Shown here: positions 56,103 to 64,000 of the stretch, piece after piece
Layout: every line of letters starts with the position of its first letter
How positions within the stretch are numbered: the first letter of the stretch is position 1
Source: Bettongia penicillata ogilbyi
Lineage: Eukaryota; Chordata; Mammalia; Diprotodontia; Potoroidae
Direction: 5' to 3'
DNA: 64,000 nt
NCBI GenBank assembly: GCA_023548195.1
Contig: JAJHZJ010000009.1
Coordinates: forward strand, 1,779,501 to 1,843,500
Notes under the pieces: generated by a model
Told to the model about the DNA's origin: nothing
Seen by the model: only the letters and a program-made list of their open reading frames with translations
The model's database searches: none
Made by a program: the position numbers and the translations under genes

Positions 56103-56829
56103 GCCTTGCATCTAGAAAGAAAAGCATTCAGTTATTCAATGCTTAAGGCATTGGTTCAGCAAGGAGAAGGATGCCTTACAGTGAGTATCTCTGTCTCTAC
56201 AAATCTTTCTCCTGTTACCTCTAGGTGGGTGTCAGGAAGAACTTAGCACTTCATACCTTTTCCTGCTCACATGGAATAAGGTCTCTCCACTGAAGAAGAG
56301 AGGAAGAAGAGAGAAGAGGGACAGTTACTCAGACTCCCTTATGGTATACTCATAAAAAGAAGGCAGTTGACCCATCTTTGTCTCTTTTCTTTCTCTCTTG
56401 CTCAAGTCTTGTCTTCTTTCCTTTTCATTCTGGCTTCTCTATCCCACTCTCTTCTCTTCTCTTCTTCCTTTTTTTTTCACTATGTCCCAAGTGCCTTGGA
56501 AACGTTATATAGTACTTATTAAATCAGAGCTCAGTACTTCACTAATTTTTAAAAAAATAATTAGAATAGGGCCTGGGCTAAGCTCAACTTTTGTGTTATT
56601 TATAAGGAATGAATAGTCTAATCAAATAAACAGTGTGAATATAAGATGATTGGGGGAATGTTTAACCAGCGTAAAAGAACACACAAGTCAGGCACTATCA
56701 AGGACTTTAGAAGTATCATTCACAAGCAAAAATAATGGATTTTCCAAATTAAAGCTCACTCCATTAAAGTAGGTCCTCTAAGGACTTCTGCTAGGCAACA
56801 TGTTATTAGCCTTGAGTTGTTATATGTGT

Positions 56830-57092
56830 TGTTGTTCTGTTGTTTCAGTCGTGTCCAGCTCTTTGTGACTCCATTTGGGGTTTTGTTGGCAAAGGTACTG
56901 GAGTAGTTTTCCATTTCCTTCTCCAGCTCATTTGACAGATGAGGAAACTGAGAAAAATAGGGTAAAATGACTTGCCCAGGGTCACACAGCTAGTGAAGGT
57001 CTGAGGCTAGATTTGAATTCAGGAAGATGAATCTTTCTTATTCCAGGCCCCTATCTATCCACTGTATCCACTGCTGCACCTAGCTGCCCCAT
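56830..57092 (-). repeat. tRNA-derived SINE with RTE-like tail, antisense
   Basis: 'cagtcgtgtccagctctttg', 'gggttttgttggcaaaggta', 'agggtcacacagctagtgaa' and head 'gcacctagctgcccc'. Near full length. Confidence 0.75.
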
Positions 57093-57459
57093 ATGGTGCT
57101 AGCATAGCATGGCTCATTTTATACATGCTTGTACATATCACCAGCCCAGACAGGAAGCCACATTGCAACAACCTCCTTAGCACCACCTAGCTTCCCCATT
57201 TGTTATATGTACATAAGTTATATGTAATAAAATCACATTTCTTCAACAAGAGATATTGTTGTTAAGTTCGGTGAGGTTCCACTCTGTTTGCAGGCTGAAA
57301 TGGGAAAGGAACTGACACTTTCTAATGAACCCCTATGTACTAAACACTCTGTGGGTCTCATTCCTGATTTCTATATCCCCTTCTGTTATTTCTCACTTAT
57401 CCACTCTACCACCATTTCTGCCTCTTTCTCTATTCTCAGAACTCTAAAGACTATATAAC

Positions 57460-57565
57460 CAAAATCTATTCACTGAACCCCTACTTTGTGCTTGGATCTC
57501 CACTAGTGCCATAGGAGCTGATGTAGAAGTAAAAAATACAGTCCATATCCTCAAGTACTTTAGGT
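57460..57565. repeat. L2/L3-like LINE tail
   Basis: 'cactgaacccctactttgtg' and 'tcctcaagtactttaggtgg'. Confidence 0.35.
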
Positions 57566-57796
57566 GGGAAGCAAAGACTATGTATGTATTCGCTACTTTA
57601 GTGATTCTCATAGCCACAGGTACAGTGACCTCATTTAAGGCTTCTCAGCTTGTATAAGTCTTATCCCTGTTCTCCCATGATCCTCCACAAGCAGCCTACT
57701 CAATAGAGCTGTAACTAGTGATATTGCCCCCAAGGCAAGCAGCATGAAATATACCTAGAGCAAGAATAAAAATGTGCCCTCCAAACAACTTTGGGC

Positions 57797-58050
57797 TGCT
57801 AAGGGACACCATAATGCACAGAGCACCAGGTCTGAAGTCAGGAAGACTCACTTTCCTGAGTTCAAAACTGGCCTCAGGCACTTACCAGCCATGTGACCCT
57901 GGGCAAGTCACTTCACCCTTTTTTCCTCAGTTTCCTCATATATCAAATGAACTGGAGAAGGAAATGGCAAACCACCCCATACCTTTGCCAAGAAAACCCC
58001 AAATGGGGTCACAAAATGTTGGGCATGATTGACAGAATTGAACAACAAAC
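57797..58050 (+). repeat. tRNA-derived SINE with RTE-like tail, sense
   Basis: 'gaagtcaggaagactcactt', 'gtgaccctgggcaagtcact', 'ggagaaggaaatggcaaacc' and 'ccccaaatggggtcacaaaa'. An imperfect duplication (CAAACAACTTTG / CAAACAAACTTTG) may flank it. Confidence 0.75.
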
Positions 58051-58092
58051 AAACTTTGCAATGGATGCTGTAAAAATAATAATAATAAAAAA

Positions 58093-58205
58093 ACTGGTAC
58101 AGTGGATAGAGTCAGGAAGACCTGAGTTCAAATCAAGCCTCAAATCAAGATACTTACTAGCTGTGTGACCCTGGGCAAGTCACTTAACCTCAGGTTCCTC
58201 AAGTA
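58093..58205 (+). repeat. SINE head fragment
   Basis: 'gtggatagagtcaggaagac', 'tgagttcaaatcaagcctca' and 'gtgtgaccctgggcaagtca'. Only the 5' half is present. Confidence 0.6.
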
Positions 58206-59165
58206 TAAAATGAAAGGCAAAAATACCCTCTGTTCTCAAGGAACTCAGTCTAATTGAGAAGACAAAATGTAAACAACTATATGCAAGCAAGATAAATGGG
58301 ACACAATATCATAGCCTTAAGAGGATTTGGAAAAGTCTTCTTGTAGAAAGTGGGATTATAATGGGGACCTGAAGGATGCCAGGGAAGCCAGAAGGTAGAG
58401 ATGAGGAGGGAGAGAGTCCCAGGTTTGGAGGATAGTCAATAAAGATGCTCAGCGATGGGAGATATCTTGTCCAGAGAACCATAAGAAGGTCAGTGTGACT
58501 GGATTGTTGGGTAACTAGGAGGTGAAGTATAAAGGTCCCTGGAAAGGTAGGAAGGGGACAGGTTTTGAATGACTTTAAAAGCCAAAGGGGATTTTACATG
58601 GGATCCTGGAGGTAATGAGAGAACTGATATTTATGGAATAGCACTTCTGCTAACTGAGTAGAGGATGGATTGGAATGGGAGAGATAAGGCAGGAAGACCA
58701 GTCAGAAGGCTATGGAGGCATGATGTGATAAAGGCCTACATCAGAATAGTGGCAGGGTCACAGAAGAGAAGGGCAGATGGGCAAGAGATATTGGTAAAAC
58801 AGAAAAAGTTGACAAGCCCTTGGCAGCATAATGGATATGGGGGTGACAAAAATAAGGATTTGAAAAAGACCTAGGTTTGGAGCTTGGGTGACTGGGAGGA
58901 TGGTGGTGCCCTTGACATCAATAGGGAAGTTTGGAAAGGAGTTGGGTTGCTAGAGGAAGGAAATGAGCTCAGTATTGTGTTGAGTTTAAGATGTCTCTGG
59001 GACATAGACTTCAACTGAAAGTCAGTTGGAGATGTGAGATTGGAGGTTGGAGGTGAGATTAGGGATGGATAAATACATGTATCTGAAAGTCATCTGCGTA
59101 AAGGTGATAACTGAGTCCTAGGGGGCTGATGAGCTCAGGTCTCTTACCTCATGGTGCAGGGATGT
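58206..59165 (-). repeat. L2/CR1-like LINE, antisense, with YADD motif
   Basis: On the minus strand, near 59115-59075, the translation reads 'LSYHLYADDFQIHV', the catalytic YADD of CR1/L2-clade reverse transcriptases. The 3' end lies near 58206 ('ctgttctcaaggaactcagt'). Sequence in between follows the same order as the copy at 60.1-61.6 kb. Stops are numerous. Confidence 0.6.
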
Positions 59166-59169
59166 TTCT

Positions 59170-59345
59170 GTTGTGTCCAATTGCCACTGGCATTCTGTAT
59201 GTGTTACTCTAATCTCTCCTGACTTGACTAGGACCTTCCTAAGGGCAGGGACTATGTCTTCTTCTGTCCTATCTTTCACATTGCCTAACAAGGGGCTGAG
59301 TGGGTAGAAGTCATTCAGGGAATACTCATTGAATGATGGATTGTT
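59170..59345 (+). repeat. L2 LINE 3' end fragment
   Basis: 'ccttcctaagggcagggact' followed by 'actcattgaatgatgg'. Confidence 0.4.
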
Positions 59346-59399
59346 TGGTGGCTGCAGGGATGATGGTAGGGATGGAGCAGGGTGTGCTAATGAATCAGT

Positions 59400-60000
59400 C
59401 AACTCTGCCAGAAGCAGTCATCACCTCTGGACTCTGCAGAGGACACACACATGCTGCTCTGATATCTGCCAAGAGCTTTTGGCCTAACAGGCAGCCAGCC
59501 ACCCAAGCATGGTTTGGTGCATACTAACCTGTAAAGCAAGCAGGGAACAAAATGGCGACAACCCCCGGCTATCCTGCAGCAGCAGCCAGCTTGGGAGCAG
59601 CCCCAGTGCTTCTCAGTCAAGAGCAGCAGGCTCACTTAACTCTTCTCGGGCTGTTGACTTAGTGTTGGGGGGAGGGGGCAAGTTGGCCCCCAATGGAAAG
59701 ATGCAGTGGGGATCATGGCCTTTCAACATTCCTAGGGTTAAAAGAACATCCCCTGCTTTCTCATCTGAAAGGCACTTTGGCTCCCACTGAGATGAAATGT
59801 TTTGGGAATCCCTCTGATGTCCCTGCCATGGAACTGAACTGGCTTTTGGTTCCAAAACATTTATGGCTTAATGGGAGAGACACAGTGGCTGACCACACAG
59901 TGTGAATGCAGGCATGAGTCCAAAGGAGGGGAGAGGCAACAAAACAGTCATTGTTGTGGATGTAGCTTGTCAGAGCTAGGGAAGGAGATGGAGATGGGGT
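59400..60000. other. Repeat-poor island, candidate conserved non-coding sequence
   Basis: About 600 bases with no recognised repeat, moderately GC-rich, containing an ATGGCGAC YY1-like word near 59550. Open frames on both strands are unrecognised. Confidence 0.25.
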
Positions 60001-60014
60001 TAACAGTAATTATA

Positions 60015-61568
60015 ATCCTGGGAATTTCAGCAGCACTTTACAATTTCCAAAGCACTGTACTAGAGTTTCTGTTATCAAATTATATCCTCATAACAACCAG
60101 GAGAGGTAAGTTTTATATCAATTTATCAAGCAGTCAACAAACGTTTATTTAGCACTTACTATTTACAGATCATCCTGCTAGACACTGGGGAAACAGACAA
60201 AAAATGAGAATCTTTGGCCTTGAGGAGTTGACTTTCTATGGAGGTATTCCCAACATTTTTTGTGCCTGTCATAGGCTCCTTTGACCATTTGGTGAAGCCT
60301 ATGAACCCCTTTTGAGAATGTTTTTAAATGCATAAAATAAAAAAACAAAACAAATTTATGGAGCCTGGGTTTAGTATCCTTAGACCAGTGGGATACAACA
60401 CATATGAGTAAGTACAGGATGCAAACAAACAAACAAAAATACCCAGAGATCAGGGAGGGAAGCTGGGGAATGAAGGAAGGTCTCTTGAGGTTTGAGGTTG
60501 AGCCTTGAAGGGAGATTGGAGTTCAGATACAAAGTACTGAGGAAGGGAACATTGCAGGCACGGAGGACAGGCAGCCTGTGCTAAGGCTTAGATGGAATGT
60601 GTTGGAGGGGAACTGAAATAGGCCAGTTTGGCTGGAGTGTAGAGCACATGAGGGGAATTCATGTGCAATTAGCCTGGGAAGACAGGTTGGAGCCAAAGTG
60701 TGAAGGGTCTGAAATGCTAAATGGATAATTTTGTATTTTATCCTAAAGACAATTAGGAGTCACTCTTCAGCAGCAGAGTGACAAGGTCAAGCTTATGCTT
60801 TAAGGACAACAATTTGGCAGCTGTGAGTGGAGGATGGATTGGAGAGAGGAGGGACTGGATACAGGAAGGTGCTTCTGGCAGGAGTCCAGACCTGGACTAA
60901 GGTGGTTATGTTTTGAATATCTAGAGGAGAACAGAATTGAGAGATGTCAAGGAGATGGAGTGGATAAGTCAGCTACTTTAGTTAGATGTAGGGCGAGGGG
61001 TGTCATGATTGAGAGTGAAGAGCCAAAGACAAGTTTTTGATTGTGAGCCCGGGTGACCAGAAAAAGGATGGTACCCTCTACAGAAAGAGGAAACAGGAGG
61101 TTTAGAGAGAAAGATCATGAGTTCTGTTTTGGACATGCTGAGTTTGAGATACTTATGGAACATCCAATTGGAGATGTCTAGCAAGCAATGAGAGATGAAG
61201 GAAAAGAACTTTTGACCAAGATAACATGGGGGCTGGAAATGTAGATTTCAGAATAATTTGCATGGCAATCATTGTTGAATCCAATTGAGCATATAAAATC
61301 ACTGGGAGTGTGTAGAGATGAGAGGACAGGGCCAGGTCAGAAACCTGGGGTGTACCTGGACAGAGGGGAAAGGAAATGAAGGATGAGCCTACAAAGAGAA
61401 AACACTGGAAGAGTCGGGGTCATGAAAAGGGAGGAGACATAATTCTGAGGGAGAGAGTGATTATCAGTGTCAAGGACTATAAAAAGGTTTAGGAGGATGA
61501 AGGCTGAGAAATAGATGAGGATCTTTAAGGGAGAGCCAGGTTTCTGTGATTGCAAGGAATACGAGACT
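60015..61568 (-). repeat. L2/CR1-like LINE, antisense, decayed
   Basis: Starts with an old SINE piece (60015-60110) and a LINE tail ('cacttactatttacagatca', 60150-60175). It then runs through the same phrases as the 58.2 kb copy ('gtgagtggaggatggattgg', 'gttttggacatgctgagttt') to the region matching 'AFDTVDH' of the reverse transcriptase (61470-61500). Heavily mutated, with a non-LINE stretch at about 60245-60370. Confidence 0.5.
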
Positions 61569-61802
61569 TTTTCAGTCATATCTGACTCTTCTTGACCCCA
61601 TTTAGAGTTTTCTTGCCAAAGATACTGCAGTGGTTTGCCATTTCCTTCTCCAGATCATTTGACAGGGGAGGAGACTGAAGCAAGCAGAGTTGCCCAGGGT
61701 CACATAGCTAGTAAGTGTCTGAGGCCAGATTTGAACTCAGGAAGGTGAGTCTTCCTGACTCCAGGCTGGGCACTCTATCCACTGTGCCACCTAGCATCCC
61801 TC
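61569..61802 (-). repeat. tRNA-derived SINE with RTE-like tail, antisense
   Basis: 'tcagtcatatctgactcttc', 'cttgccaaagatactgcagt', 'gggtcacatagctagtaagt' and head 'ccacctagcatccc'. Confidence 0.75.
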
Positions 61803-62210
61803 AGAACCATGAGAGGTCTAATTTAAAGGGCAGATTACTAAAAATAGAACAAAGATTCTACAAGTCTCTGTGGAAGGGGAGAGCAGAGTTCGAGAGGGAT
61901 TGAGTAGAGTAGTAGGTTATCATGACCCTTCTAGGAGCAGGGGTAATTTTGATTTGATTATTATTTCCTGAGCAAGAAGTGGAAAGTGAGTAGTGATGAT
62001 GGGAGGTAGGATAGTAAATGGGAGGCAGGCAGCAGGGCTGATGTCCTTGGTGTCCTTCTGGGATGATAAATGGGACGAAATTCTATCTGGGCCTGAAGTA
62101 AAATTTTGGTCAACAGCCAGGCCATCTGGGCCCCAGAAAAAATCCTTACAAGCACACATTTAGCACCACATTATGCATTATCTCCCATTGTTCTCTAATT
62201 TTTGCATGTT
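61803..62210. other. Intergenic, decayed LINE-like sequence
   Basis: 'gggagagcagagttcgagag' and neighbouring purine-rich wording resemble antisense L2/CR1 debris. No gene. Confidence 0.3.
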
Positions 62211-62711
62211 TTCAAGTCATGTCTGCATTTATTAAGCACCTTCTATGTACCAGGTACTGGGCTAACTCAGGTCCTCCTGACTCCAGGGCCACTGGCGTAT
62301 CCATGTACCACCTAACTGTGCCCTTCCTCCCCCTTTTTTAGTAACCATACATGGCTATTTCATATAGGGATCTGCACATATGTTAAATGCTAACAATGCA
62401 AAGAAAAGCAAAAGTTCCCGCTCTCCAAGGAGCTCACAATCTTTTTTTTTAAATTTTTCAAATTTCAATTAATTAATTAATTAATTTAACTTTTCAACAT
62501 TCATTTCCACAAAATTTTCTCCCCATTCCTCCCCTCCCCCCACCCCAAAACACCGAGCATTCTAATTGCCCCATCACCAATCTGCCCTCTCCTCTAACAT
62601 CCCTCCCTTCCCTTAACCCCATTTTCTCTTTTGTCCTGTAGGGCAAGATAACTTTCTATACCCCATTATCTATATTTCTATTTCCTAGTTGCAAGAACAA
62701 TACTCAACAGT

Positions 62712-63286
62712 TGTCTGGCCTAACTGCCGTGGGATGCCGGATCATCTTACCTACTCCAGGTCTTCGGTGGCCAACTGGATAAACGTAATGAGAGAAGAGA
62801 CCTCCAGAGTCAAACAGAAGTGTAGGCTTTATTCTGGATACCAGCTACATGTCAGCATGCAGGATGAGTTCTCCCCGTGGAGCCCCCTTCTCCTTCCGGA
62901 GGAGAGAGAAACCCCAGCTACATGTCAGCATGAAGGACAAGTTCTCCTGTGGAGCCTCCTTGCAGAGGAGAGAGGAATCCAACCCCCAGGCTTTTCTGTC
63001 CCCATTTAAGCTCTCCCAGCTGCATGGTTCGCTGGTGGACAGCGTGCTCTCAGCCCCTTAGCCAATCAACAACAGGTGTGCTCAGACCACCGACCAATCT
63101 CAAGGGTGGGATGCTCTCCCCAGTAAGTTTCCACTGAGAAGAGGTGGAAAAACAAGATAGCTCCTGATTCACTCCTCAATTCCCAGCTGTTCCCTGGGGG
63201 GCCTCGTGAGATCTCTGCGGTTTAGAAGCCCTCACCTTTACCTAACCCGAGACTGTTCGTGTGAAAACTGAGCTTACACCCCAACA
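62712..63286 (-). mobile_element. Solo LTR of an endogenous retrovirus
   Basis: A 575-bp insert starting TGTCTGG and ending CCAACA, with the canonical TG...CA ends and a perfect 6-bp target-site duplication AACAGT at 62706-62711 and 63287-63292. The empty site can be read from the HAL1 copy at 40.7 kb. Minus orientation is suggested by AATAAA at 62833-62828 followed by a U5-like end, with a TATA-like CTTAAATGG near 63010. Six-base duplications fit a class II (beta-like) retrovirus. No internal viral genes remain. Confidence 0.82.
62841..62985. repeat. Tandem duplication inside the LTR
   Basis: A unit of about 73 bases starting CCAGCTACATGTCAGCATG at 62841 repeats imperfectly at 62914, between the TATA-like box and the poly(A) signal of the LTR. 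Confidence 0.75.
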
Positions 63287-63867
63287 AACAGTTGTTCCTA
63301 AAACTTTAAGTTCCAACTTCTCCCCATCCCTCCCTCCCCACCCATTCCCTTTGGGAAGGCAGGCGATTCAGTATAGGCCATATCTGTGTAGTTTTGCAAA
63401 TGACTTCCATAATAGTCATGTTGTGTAAGACTAACTATATTTCCCTCCATCCTATCCTGCCCCCCATTGTTTCTATTCCCTCTTTTGATCCTGTCCCTCC
63501 CCGAGTGTTGACTTCAAATTGCTCCCTCCTCCCATTGCCCTCCCTCCCATCATTCCTCCCTTCCTGCTTATCCCCTTCCCCCCACTTTCCTGTATTGTAA
63601 GATTGGTTTTCATACCAAAATGAGTGTGTATTTTATTCCTTCCTTGAGTTGAATGTGATGAGAGTAAGCTTCATGTTTTTTTCTCACCTCCCCTCTTTTT
63701 CCCTCCACTGAGAAGTCTTTTATTTGCCTCTTTTATGAGAGATAACCTGCCCCATTCCATTTCTTCCTTTCTCCTCCCAATATATTTCTCTCTCACTGCT
63801 TAATTTCATTTTTTAAAGATATGATTCCATCCTATTCAATTCACCCTGTGCTCTCTGTCTCTGTCTC

Positions 63868-63893
63868 TCTGTGTGTGTGTGTGTGTGTATGTA
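63868..63893. repeat. Short (GT)n tract in HAL1
   Basis: CTCTGTCTCTCT followed by (GT)n, at the same position in the HAL1 3' region as the longer TG tract at 41.3 kb. Confidence 0.8.
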
Positions 63894-64000
63894 ATCCCAC
63901 CAACTACCCAGATACTGAAAAAAGTTTCAAGAGTTACAAATATTGTCTTTCCATGTAGGAATGTAAACAGTTCAACTTTAGTAAGTCCCTTATGATTTCT

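Larger units (their letters stand above)
62440..64000 (-). mobile_element. Third HAL1 element, 3' region, runs off the window
   Basis: From an A/T-rich tail with (TTAA)n at 62455-62490, the sequence follows the 3' regions of the two HAL1s at 38.8 and 40.5 kb in order ('ttgtcctgtagggcaagata', 'cccattccctttgggaaggc', 'gttttgcaaatgacttcc'), continuing to the right edge. ORF1 would lie beyond the window. It is split by the solo LTR at 62712-63286. Confidence 0.82.

Noticed and set aside
1..64000. CRISPR arrays, operons or other prokaryotic systems
   Set aside because: Introns, CpG islands, SINEs and LINEs show a vertebrate genome; no regularly spaced direct repeats were seen.

Overview
This is a 64 kb piece of a vertebrate nuclear genome, almost certainly a marsupial. 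The evidence is interrupted genes with GT-AG introns, CpG-island promoters, and a repeat load of L1 and HAL1 (half-L1) elements, MIR/Ther-1 CORE-SINEs, tRNA-derived SINEs with an RTE-like tail, WSINE1-like composite SINEs and L2/CR1-type LINEs. Together these are typical of metatherians; an Australian marsupial is my guess, but species cannot be fixed from the sequence alone.

Genic part (1-14.3 kb). The left edge holds what looks like the last exon of KIF23 (+): a splice acceptor followed by codons for Arg-Arg-Lys-Pro and a stop, then a 3' UTR with two poly(A) signals. About 4 kb downstream, in the same order and orientation as on human 15q, lies the four-exon ribosomal stalk protein gene RPLP1 (+, CDS 4620-7543). 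It has a CpG island, inverted CCAAT box, TATA-like box, a 5'-TOP start and AATAAA. At 11980-13158, on the opposite strand and tail-to-tail with it, is a second complete RPLP1 gene. It has the same four exons and intron phases, canonical splice sites, an open 114-codon frame and a recognisable RPLP1 5' UTR inside its own CpG island. It is therefore a DNA-level duplicate, not a processed pseudogene. Exon 2 of the two genes differs at 19 of 25 codons with no amino-acid change, so both have long been under protein-level selection. This diverged, GC-rich, apparently TOP-less P1 paralogue is the most interesting item in the window.

Intergenic part (14.3-64 kb). I see no further intact protein gene. 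There is a broken EXOSC8 retropseudogene (about 29107-29919, -). The rest is mostly transposon strata: three copies of a short hAT-type element, one with perfect 8-bp target-site duplications; a full-length but dead L1 (30844-36839, -) carrying a SINE and a small L1 fragment inside it; a HAL1 inserted into an older HAL1 (38.8-44.3 kb, -); a third HAL1 at the right edge split by a 575-bp solo LTR; and several L2/CR1-like LINE fragments, some retaining a YADD reverse-transcriptase motif. Long microsatellites (notably about 195 bp of pure CCTT) and alternating purine-pyrimidine tracts punctuate the region. Two repeat-poor islands (about 51.1-51.96 kb and 59.4-60.0 kb) are candidates for conserved non-coding sequence.
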